The position numbers and the translations under genes are program-made. The notes beneath the pieces were generated by a model that worked only from the letters and a program-made list of their open reading frames with translations, was not told the origin of the DNA and made no database searches. Below, piece after piece: positions 57,301-64,000 of a stretch of 64,000 nt of DNA (positions are counted from its first letter, which is position 1; each line of letters opens with the position of its first letter). The stretch covers positions 8,377,736 to 8,441,735 of the forward strand of contig CM044964.1 in the NCBI GenBank assembly GCA_024516035.1. Reading direction: 5' to 3'. This DNA is from Bactericera cockerelli. Taxonomy: Eukaryota; Arthropoda; Insecta; Hemiptera; Triozidae.

Positions 57301-57397
57301 AAGAGGTCTGGATGGTGAGGGGGGTGAAGTAGTCGGTGGAGGTGGAGGGGAGGGGGGAGGAGCAGACACTGGGCGGCGGGGGGGGCTTGTCTGTGAA
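51400..57397 (-). CDS. calypso: Calypso/BAP1-type H2A deubiquitinase, C-terminal exons only
   Basis: Exons on the minus strand: about 57397-57199, 55797-55676, 55291-55000, 53773-53661, 53395-53260 and 51476-51400. All introns are GT..AG and all phases join. The first visible exon is a Pro/Ser-rich linker ([16 protein letters not shown]). The third ends [21 protein letters not shown]. The fourth carries the C-terminal ULD signature [20 protein letters not shown] and [13 protein letters not shown], which identifies the family. The fifth continues [14 protein letters not shown]. The last ends [14 protein letters not shown], a basic tail like the nucleosome-binding tail of BAP1. Calypso acts in the nucleus with ASX to remove ubiquitin from histone H2A (Polycomb PR-DUB). 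The catalytic UCH domain is not in this window. The 5' boundary of the first exon is inferred from a TTCACAG acceptor. Confidence 0.88.
51789..52824. mobile_element. 1.04-kb fold-back element in the last calypso intron
   Basis: CAGGGTCTTCATAAAGTCTC begins the left arm and its inverse GAGACTTTATGAAGACCCTG ends the right arm. The arms are about 495 bp each and nearly complementary throughout, with a centre of about 45 bases near 52285-52330. TATA lies at both edges (51785-51788 and 52825-52828), so a TA-type target duplication is likely. No transposase is encoded. It is a non-autonomous fold-back or long-TIR MITE. Confidence 0.9.
52866..53010 (-). repeat. Retroelement tail, reversed, inside calypso intron
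   Basis: An A-tract (about 52868-52893), an A-rich stretch, GTCCGAACTACAGGACGGGG, TTGCCTATGGCAA and CTCTTCCACCCAACCC. An inverted, plus-strand copy lies in another part of the same gene at 57462-57590. Confidence 0.75.
53005..53293. repeat. 78-bp tandem repeat made of calypso exon end plus retroelement head
   Basis: CAAGGTGGAG occurs at 53027, 53105, 53183 and 53261, exactly 78 bases apart. On the minus strand each unit reads GGGAACAATGACAGCTCCAC, CTTGG|GTATGTCGGATT, then GGGTTGGGTGGAAGAG and the ATTGCC/GGCAA hairpin. The right-most unit holds the exon end used in my calypso model. The others carry the same donor sequence inside the intron. If the first donor is skipped, translation stops at TAG, 53221-53219. 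Confidence 0.9.
53920..53992 (-). repeat. tRNA-like SINE head, reversed GACCTCCGTGGCTCAG type
   Basis: On the minus strand it starts GACCTCCGTGGCTCAGTGGT and has the B box GGGTTCGAATC. It lies in a calypso intron. A reversed SINE of the GTAGCTTGATCG type follows at 54050-54165. Confidence 0.75.
54480..54965. repeat. Direct repeat pair of about 125 bp in a calypso intron
   Basis: ATGAATATCAGAACATACCT to CTCTATTTTAATCAGTATAA at about 54499-54618 is repeated at about 54856-54966. The pair includes GGACAGCTGTTTCGAGCTTA. A minus-strand frame through the right copy ends next to a GTAAGT-like donor, but nothing ties it to calypso. Confidence 0.75.
55381..55407. repeat. Poly-A tract
   Basis: About 27 A residues on the plus strand in a calypso intron; similar A/T tracts lie at 55566-55587 and 55637-55660. 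They sit upstream of acceptors on the minus strand and may act as long pyrimidine tracts. Confidence 0.9.
55883..56065 (+). repeat. Retroelement tail, near complete, in calypso intron
   Basis: GGATTGGGTGGAAGAGATTG, hairpin ATTGCC-ACA-GGCAAT, CCCGCCCTTTAGGTAGGACA, a T-rich middle and the end CCTCCTAATAAAGCTTTTAA followed by A. It shows head, middle and AATAAA end in one copy. Positions 56066-56680 are unclassified intron. Confidence 0.75.
56680..57170. repeat. About 120-bp tandem repeat, four copies, in calypso intron
   Basis: AATTACCCTATATTCTATTC, TCTCTCGGAAGTAAAAAAAA, TCTTGTTCATCTAAATTACT, ATATTATAAATTGGAAAAAC and ACATGAGTGTTTTGAAATAA occur four times, the last copy shortened. The array ends just before the donor of the first visible calypso exon. 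Confidence 0.9.
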
Positions 57398-57454
57398 CAG
57401 ATGTGGATGTGGACGTTGCCATGGTAACACTGATAACAGTTTGGGTGGAACAGA

Positions 57455-57600
57455 TAAAGGGTTGGGTGGAAGAGATTGCCATAGGCAATAACCCCGCCCT
57501 TTAGTTAGGACTTATGTTTTTATATATTTTCTGTTCTTTTTCATTTTCATTGTATATATTGTTTCCATTTTTTTCATTGTTAAATTAATTATTTGTATGT
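57455..57600 (+). repeat. Retroelement tail next to first visible calypso exon
   Basis: AAGGGTTGGGTGGAAGAGAT, the hairpin ATTGCC-ATA-GGCAAT, CCCCGCCCTTTAGTTAGGAC and a T-rich middle. It starts about 55 bases upstream of the inferred acceptor of the calypso linker exon. Confidence 0.8.
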
Positions 57601-57654
57601 ACATAATGTCCATTTATACCTAACTAGCGGGCTGCACCCGCTTAGCCAAGCCAT

Positions 57655-58003
57655 CACAACACCACACCAACCCACATCACACACAACCCACACACCCACC
57701 ACACACACACACACACACACACACACATCACCACAAACACCATCACACACCCACCCAACACACCCACACACACACACACACACACACACCACACACACAC
57801 CACAACACACCACCACACACACACACACACCCCCCATCCACACACACCCACACACCACACACACACACACCACACACACCCACTCACACCACACACACCA
57901 CCCACCCCAACACACACACCACACAACACAGCCACACACAACACCACACAACACACCACACACAAACCATACACACCACACACACATCACCACACACACA
58001 TCA

Positions 58004-58058
<55 letters not shown>
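57655..58058. repeat. CA/CCACA-rich simple sequence
   Basis: About 400 bases of irregular CA, CCA and CACAC words, ending in a pure CA run. Long open frames on both strands are artefacts of composition. Confidence 0.95.
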
Positions 58059-58060
<2 letters not shown>

Positions 58061-58130
58061 ACCATCATCGCTGTAAATCTTAAAATCCCGAGCCAAATCT
58101 ATCATAGCGGATATTGATAATGTAGCAAAC

Positions 58131-58640
58131 TGGCCCATATTTCGAGAACGGTTTGTCAGAATATGGCAACAAAGGGCTCAAATAAAATCATGTGATGTTC
58201 TCAGACAGTTTTTACAATAAAAATATAGGTCCTCGCGATAACTTTTAAGTTCCGTGCTGGAATCTGTAAAAAAAAACGTGAAAAGTCTGAAAAAATGGTC
58301 GAAATTTCGAACATTCTGGCTTCTATCTCGAGAACGGTACGTCAGAATGTGGCCTTATATGAATTAAATGAAAGCTAGTTTTGCCTAATGTGTTATTAAA
58401 TAATAAAAAATATAGGTCCTCGCGACAAATTTTAAGTTCCGTGCTGGAATGTGCTAAAAAACGTGAAAAGTCTGAAAAAAAGGTCGAAATTTCGAACATT
58501 CTGGCTTCTATCTCGAGAACGGTACGTCAGAATGTGGCCTAAAATGAATTAAATGAAAGCTAATTTTGTCTAATGTGTTATTAAATAATAAAAAATATAG
58601 GTCCTCGCGATAGATTTCAAGTTCCAGGGCAAAGACTGTC
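58131..58640. repeat. About 185-bp tandem repeat, nearly three copies
   Basis: TCTCGAGAACGGTACGTCAG occurs at 58326 and 58511 with a diverged copy at about 58139. Each unit also holds ATATAGGTCCTCGCGA, AAGTTCCGTGCTGGAAT and GGTCGAAATTTCGAACATT. Confidence 0.88.
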
Positions 58641-59280
58641 TTAAAATCGGACCCTTCCTCAAGGAAATACTTGAGGAAGGTCATAACTCAAGGACGGTTT
58701 GGAATTTCGGACTTTTGATAATTTATCTGGTATTTTCCGGCAATTTTACTTGGGGTCATCTCTCATCAATTTTTCGCTATCTCTTACCGTTTCGGCTAAA
58801 CAATTGCTGCACACAAAGCCACAAAGTCACAAAGCCACAAAGCCCGTCCATATTTCTCATTTATATATGAGGTGTGCGTTCGTTCAACACAAGTTCATAC
58901 AGCATAATAATCGAAATCGATTGTGCTGTGCGACCGTTATGCTGGGTGAATTTGTGTTGAAAGAACATTGTGCCCTGCGAAATTGTGTTGTACGAACGTT
59001 TGAGATGGTTAAAATCCATGAAACTCTTTCCATTTCCCCACCCAGAGCTCAAAAGTTTCCCTTGAGAAGAGAATAGAGAAATTTTATCTATGAAATAGGG
59101 AATTTTGCAGGGTGGATGTGGAATAATGGAATAACCGAAACTCAATTATTATTTTTTACTTTTCTAGTTTTCTTTTTTCGTAGTTAAGAGTAGCTAGTGT
59201 ATTATTAAAATACAGTGAACTAACAATCAAACGATTGGAAATTTATTTAAAAAAAAATAATATTAATGTAATAAGAAAAG
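58641..59280. other. Unclassified spacer
   Basis: It includes a short CACAAAGCCACAAAG repeat near 58815-58845 and a CTCAAGGAAATACTTGAGG hairpin near 58658-58676. No gene is recognised. Confidence 0.4.
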
Positions 59281-59444
59281 TTTTATTTGAACGACAAAAA
59301 GCATCGACAGCCTAGCAGTACTCACATTACTGAAGTCCATAAGGTTGAACTATGGAAACTAGAGTGTCACCAGCCTTTGATTGAATCTATTGTAATCTAT
59401 AGAAATGGGGATATGAAGAGAATAATGACTGCCTCTGTGGACAG

Positions 59445-59555
59445 GTGCAGACAAATGAACATCTCCTTGTCTGTAATCAGTTGGATGAACCCTGCACCCA
59501 ACAAGATCTAACCCTGGCCAATCTAAGATATGTTGTTCCGGACATGAAAAGTAAA
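59445..59555 (+). other. Possible internal exon, unidentified
   Basis: An AG acceptor (GTGGACAG) is followed by 111 open bases and a consensus donor GTAAGT. The peptide, 37 residues, contains LLVCNQLDEPCTQQDLTLAN and LRYVVPDMKSK. The surrounding 59280-60480 is less repetitive than its neighbours. I do not recognise the family, and no partner exon is identified, so it may be chance or a remnant. Confidence 0.2.
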
Positions 59556-60780
59556 GTAAGTAATGTAATAAGCATGAATGGTTTTATGATCATCACTATT
59601 GTGAGACAGCAAGCCTGTCTAGAGTTAAAAGCTTGTTTATCCCAAAAAATTTCAGTTCCCTTCTTTGCCACTACCATATCATTATGCTATTTGTTCTTGT
59701 ATCACTGAATCCCAATGAAAAAACAAGGTTTGTGTCATCTGACCCTCATCTTTTCTCTGGAGAGCCTCCAGATATCTGGGACTTGGGACTTAACACTGTT
59801 TCCATATTCCCAAATCCACTGTGCAATACATGTTGCATTGATTTTTTTCCCCTCTGAGATTTTCAATTTTGTTTCTTCTTTCATCATCAATAAGGAATTC
59901 AAGAATCTGGAATTCCAAATCTAAAACCCTTGTAAAAATATCTATTTTTAATAACATCAAGTCTATTAATCAATAATGGACTAGTTGACACAACTAGAGG
60001 ATGGCTGAGGCCAACCCAGGTATCCTGTTTCTGGTGTGTCAGATCATAACATGCTGAAATGTGATATCATCCCTGCACTAACTATCAAAACACCAGCAAA
60101 GCTGCATTACCTAGTCCTAAATTATGTAGACCAAAGCAACAAGTTATTTCTGTTTTCCCTATCATCACCATCTCTTAGTATGCCCCAAACACTGGTGACT
60201 ATCATCTCCCCATAATGAATTGTCCCAAGTCTGAATAACCTTGCTGAATTCATGCCCAGCCTCCATAAGAGCCCATGTGCATCTAGTTTTTCTTCACCAT
60301 CCCTCAACTTCTAACCACCATTACCCCAATTCAACATTCATCAAAATGGTCTATGAATTGTCAAGCTATACCTTATGTTTCCATGATTTCCATGCTATAC
60401 CAAATAAAGTTTGCATTGGCTACCAGTCAAATTATATCTACAAAGTATAATCCAATACAAAAACCGTATTATGTCCTTTCATGTTTAAAATTAATAAACT
60501 ATGTACCTACCTGATTTTTACAAGTGAAACCATTCCCTTATAATCGAAACTAAACTTTGCTTCTTTTCTTTTCATTTAATTTTCACTACATGACTATTTT
60601 TTTAGTATAAGAAGGATATCCTGTCCCTGCCCTTATTTTTTGTGTTATATTGTAGGTACTTCAATTGAATCTATAATTCAATTGAATTATAGATTTTACT
60701 TTGGGTTTCTCAGTCCCATCTATCATTTTCAATTCTGAGCCTATTCCTTTGTCTTTTTTTCTGTTCTTTTTCCTTTTTAT
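59556..60780. other. Low-repeat spacer
   Basis: There is a possible AATAAA in CCAAATAAAGTTTGC near 60402. A 28-bp perfect palindrome lies at 60668-60695. I recognise no gene. Confidence 0.4.
60668..60695. other. 28-bp perfect palindrome
   Basis: AATCTATAATTCAA is followed directly by its reverse complement TTGAATTATAGATT. It is AT-rich and could be chance or a cruciform-forming site. Confidence 0.85.
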
Positions 60781-60787
60781 TGTATAT

Positions 60788-62433
60788 TAGAGTGGATCAA
60801 AAAATCATTTTATTGTATTTAATTAACGCTATACCTCGGAAAAGTTGTGGCTGTTCGAGATAAGACTTGTGAGCTAAAAAAAATTTTGGAACACGTCTTC
60901 CGGTCACGCAAAGGCTTTCAAAATGGCAAAAATCCAAAAAAAAAAAAATAATAATAAATAAAAATAAGAATTTTTTAAAAAAAAAATGTAAAAAAATTAA
61001 TAAAAATTTTTTTGGTTTGCTATAGAATATACTAGTTATAAAAATACCAGACTAAAAAAAGACTAATGAAACCACCTTTACCAGTCGCGCAAAGGCCTTG
61101 AAAATTCACTATAATTTGCCCTTTTTCAAGGAATTGAAAAATATAGGTAAAATTTTTATTTATCTGACTCCCCATAGAAATTATTACTTGCATGAAGGTC
61201 CAAAGAATCCACAGAGACCAAAAAAAATAAAATTGGACCAACCCTTCCGGTTGTGCAAAGGCCTTGAAAAGTTATCCTCTAAATCTTTGTACTTACATTA
61301 TGTATATCATTCAGACCAGCTTAAAAATTGACCCAGAACTCACGAAGAAGAGTTATAGGTACGAGTATACGACGAATTCCATCCAGACCCTACCGGTATC
61401 TCAGTAGTCAAGACGTCTACTGGTAATCCAGAGGTCGCGGGTTCGAAAGGTGACCGGTAAAGGAGGTTTCATTGGTGTTTTTTTAAAACTCTTTATACTC
61501 TGTCTCTGTAGCAATTATAAAAATTGCGAGTTAATGTAGCTAGTGTTCACTAGCCTGTTTCGGGGTGCGGCACCTGTTGTTAACTTATCCGCATTCCCCT
61601 CCTTAAGTAAACTGATAATAGTGGTTGCTATTTGCTATATGTGTCTACATAAAAAAAGAAAAAAGAAAGTGTTCATTTGGTCGCCTATCTGTTCCTATCT
61701 AAGCTACTGTTGTAAAGGTCTTATATATATGTATCTCACTGCTGATAACATAACCACAGCAAGATACGTAAAAGTAGTGTCTTAAGTCATAAAAAAAATA
61801 AAAATAATAAATAACCTCTCCTAATTAACCTATCTTTATGAAGTTTGTGAGTAAGTTAGTTTGTAGTTGTTTTGTCAAGTAGTAATGTTCTATGTTAGTG
61901 TGTAAGTAGGTAGTTGTGTCAGTTTTGACATGTAGGTATGTATGTTCAGTCAGTATAAATGGGCTTTTTGTGGGCTTTTTATTTTATATACCTTTATATA
62001 TATATATTTTATTTATTTATTTTTATTTATTTTTTATTTATTATTTTTTTTTTTTTTTTTGCCTCTTTTATGTGCAATATGCCTCTTTTTGCCTCTTTTG
62101 TTTTATGTGCGTTTCTCTTTTTTTTGCCTCTTTTACGGGTACATGACTCTCTTTTATGGGTGTTTTAAACTCTTTATACTATTCTGGTCTTTTTATAACT
62201 AGTATATGCTATAGCAAACCAAAAAAATCGATTATAACTTTTTTTTTACATTTTTTTTTTTAAATTTTCTTATTTTTTTTGGAATTTCGCCATTTTGAAA
62301 GCCTTTTTGCGACCGGAAGGCGTGGTCCAAAAAAAATTTTTTTTGCGCAAAAGTCTTATCTTCAACAGCCACAACTTTTCCGGGGTATAGCGTTAATTAA
62401 ATAAAATAAAATGATTTTTCGACCCACTTTGTA
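60788..62433. mobile_element. 1.65-kb element with inverted ends of about 260 bp
   Basis: TCAAAAAATCATTTTATTGT, ATTTAATTAACGCTATACC, AAAAGTTGTGGCTGTT, GTCTTCCGGTCACGCAAAGG and GGTTTGCTATAGAATATACT occur on the left at about 60798-61035 and inverted on the right at about 62195-62425. The centre holds a tRNA-like SINE head, T-rich DNA and no transposase. It is a non-autonomous fold-back-like element. The inner sequence includes a third partial copy of the arm (CCGGTTGTGCAAAGGCCTTG near 61250). Confidence 0.8.
61388..61458 (+). repeat. tRNA-like SINE head
   Basis: CTACCGGTATCTCAGTAGTC and the B-box-like GGGTTCGAAAG near 61439, inside the fold-back element. It differs from the other heads in the window. 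Confidence 0.55.
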
Positions 62434-62576
62434 TACATTATTTTTTTCCTATCCATTATTTAATTCTTATAATTAATTTATTATTTATGTAAAAATTATG
62501 TCTATGTATATCCAATAAAGTGTTTAATAATAATAATTATCTATCTTTTTGCTTTCAGAGACTTGCCATGCAAATC

Positions 62577-62785
62577 TTTAAGTGACTCCTGCTGCCTCTG
62601 GACATCTGGCTTTTCTGCTGCCTCCGGCTATCTGACTCTCCAGCTGCCTCTGGCTTTTCTGCTGCCTTCCTGTATTATTCATTTATTTACACCCTGATTA
62701 AGATTGTCTAGGCAACCATGTTTCATGTCAACCCACTTCTAAACAATGTAAACTTAATTATTACAATAAAAGAAAAAAAAAAAAA
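62577..62785 (+). other. Possible terminal exon or processed 3' end with CTGCTGCC minisatellite
   Basis: An acceptor-like TTTTTGCTTTCAG at 62563-62575 is followed by imperfect repeats of CTGCTGCCTCTGGCTTTTCT. An AATAAAAG signal at about 62765 and an A tract directly after it follow. The A tract suggests a retroposed 3' end. No reading frame can be assigned. Confidence 0.3.
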
Positions 62786-62900
62786 AAATTGAAATTCTGA
62801 TGTTCTCTATTTCCCAGACAAAACAAATAGCCACCACCTATAGCTTGTAAAAATACAGTTGCATTTTTGTATTCAACGTTTCATAGGTGGAGAAAATAAC

Positions 62901-62995
62901 CTGGTTCCCAATTAATTACAGACTGTAAAATTGACATTAAGAGTGACACTTCATTCGTCTGTCACTGTAATGTCAATTTTACAGTTACCAGAGCA
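62901..62995. other. Strong hairpin, precursor-microRNA-like or small MITE
   Basis: ACTGTAAAATTGACATTA (62922-62939) pairs perfectly with TAATGTCAATTTTACAGT (62968-62985). AGTGACA and TGTCACT extend the stem inwards past one mismatch, leaving a loop of about 11 bases. CTGGT and ACCAG extend it outwards. Expression is unknown. Confidence 0.8.
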
Positions 62996-63157
62996 GCCAG
63001 AAAGATAAAATGGCCAAGCAGTGGTTCATAACATTTTTAGCATCGCGGCACACTTAGCATGAATAGATCAAAGATATTGGACTTAGCCGCAGACAAAATT
63101 TTGAAGATGTTTATAAAAAGAAAGAGATTTTGTATTGAACCCAACTAATAATGAGGG

Positions 63158-63375
63158 CTTTTTTTTATCTTCAGAAATTTTATAGCACATCAGCATTATA
63201 GGATGGGAATCACTGTGCTTACTTTATTAAGTAGTCACTGTAGCCGAGTGGAGTAGGCTAGCAAGCAGGGTGACCTGGGTTCGATTCCCGGCAGCGCAAA
63301 AATTTTCTGCTTGGATGTCCGGGGTCCACTCATACCTCATGAGGTATAAGCGACCTCACTAGAGACAAGGTTCTG
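63158..63375 (+). repeat. tRNA-headed SINE with duplicated upstream flank
   Basis: The head GCCGAGTGGAGTAGGCTAGC with B box GGGTTCGATTCCC (about 63277) is followed by ATGTCCGGGGTCCACTCATA and CCTCATGAGGTAT, as at 26822. The 110 bases before it, from TTTATCTTCAGAAATTTTAT, recur together with the head at 63890-64000. Confidence 0.75.
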
Positions 63376-63889
63376 TTTTAACTTGGGTACTGGACGATTT
63401 GGCTTTCTTTTGTCTGTCTGTTAAGCGATAACACCCGACCGGATTCTTCAAAATTGTTATTAGTATGTATACCATGTTCATTGGGGTCTTAGAATTTTAC
63501 CTATTGTTTTTAGGCCGGCTAGGAAAGAACACTCGACCGCAGCGCAGGCTCCTACCTAGTAGAGGCAGACCTCAACTCAACCAGGAAAAGTCTATCCTGC
63601 TTGGTATAATACCTCGTCGATACTGGGCAAGCTAAAGACGACTCTAGACGGGAACCTCAATTATCCATCACTATACCTCCATTCGTCACACCAGAAAGCC
63701 TTAAGTCTGGACGGCAGTCCACAACTTCGGCTATGACTTTGTGAAATAGTGTGATCGGTTGAGGGAGAGGGGGGTCGACAAGAGTCAGATTTTGCCCATC
63801 TGTTACCGTTTCGGCTGTAGAAACATTTTACGCCTGAACCTTCGACTCTCACCCGAAATACGGGCAAATATCACTCGAGTTGACATTAC
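63376..63889. other. Unclassified spacer
   Basis: Includes AAGCGATAACACCCGACCGG and other text that looks like the body of a dispersed repeat. No gene recognised; the 68-residue minus-strand frame at 63661-63867 has no known domain. Confidence 0.4.
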
Positions 63890-64000
63890 TTTTTTTTTAT
63901 CTTCAGAAATTTTATAGCACATCAGCATTATAGGATGGGAATCACTGTGCTTACTTTATTAAGTAGTCACTGTGGCCGAGTGGAGTAGGCTAGCAAGGAG
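63890..64000 (+). repeat. Direct copy of 63158-63270, cut by window end
   Basis: Nearly identical to the earlier copy, with GTGGCCGAG in place of GTAGCCGAG. The spacing of about 733 bases suggests a tandem duplication that continues beyond the window. Confidence 0.85.

Noticed and set aside
57589..58117. Long open frames of 109-174 residues
   Set aside because: They are made only of His/Thr/Pro or Cys/Val/Gly from CA-rich simple sequence.
57440..64000. Catalytic UCH-domain exons of calypso upstream of the visible exons
   Set aside because: None of the minus-strand frames in this stretch resembles the UCH domain; the exons probably lie outside the window.

Overview
This is a window of animal nuclear DNA, most likely from an arthropod and probably an insect with a large, repeat-rich genome. 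The evidence is AT-rich spacer, spliced genes with GT..AG introns, many tRNA-headed SINEs, Tc1/mariner, hAT and fold-back DNA transposons, long microsatellites and two 100-base assembly gaps (21197-21296 and 32295-32394). Some features recall Hemiptera, but species cannot be fixed from the sequence. There is no operon, CRISPR array or other bacterial feature.

Layout. Positions 1-40,800 hold no credible host gene. This part is a mosaic of SINEs, retroelement tails, microsatellites, a hAT MITE inside one arm of an inverted repeat (8.4-10.9 kb), an internally deleted mariner (11975-12892), and a satellite array of about 798-bp monomers (13.2-19.5 kb). The satellite has a three-monomer higher-order pattern and an orientation switch. 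A 39-bp minisatellite follows (19.5-20.0 kb). A segment of about 2.4 kb near 5.3-7.7 kb is duplicated at 22.0-24.9 kb, and a 3.05-kb TIR element (29091-32141) carries a broken Tc1 transposase.

The gene-bearing part is about 40.8-57.4 kb. A single-exon SPAG7-like R3H gene (+, 40896-41573) converges on a spliced ribosomal protein gene RPL35A/eL33 (-, 43817-45234). Further right is the 3' half of a calypso/BAP1 deubiquitinase gene (-, 51400-57397) in six exons whose reading phases all join. Its catalytic UCH exons were not found and should lie beyond the right edge or in exons I could not see. An unidentified possible terminal exon (-) lies at 49999-50250.

The right end (57.4-64 kb) is again repeats: CA-rich DNA, a 185-bp tandem repeat, a 1.65-kb element with long inverted ends, and a short stretch with possible but unproven exons.

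The three recognised genes do not form a pathway: eL33 is a translation component, calypso removes ubiquitin from histone H2A, and SPAG7 is a poorly characterised R3H protein. The most interesting signal is repeat DNA interacting with genes. In calypso the penultimate exon's 5' splice site lies in a 78-bp tandem repeat, so it exists about four times, each copy fused to a retroelement tail. The next intron contains a roughly 1-kb, almost fully self-complementary fold-back element. No clearly new multigene system was found.
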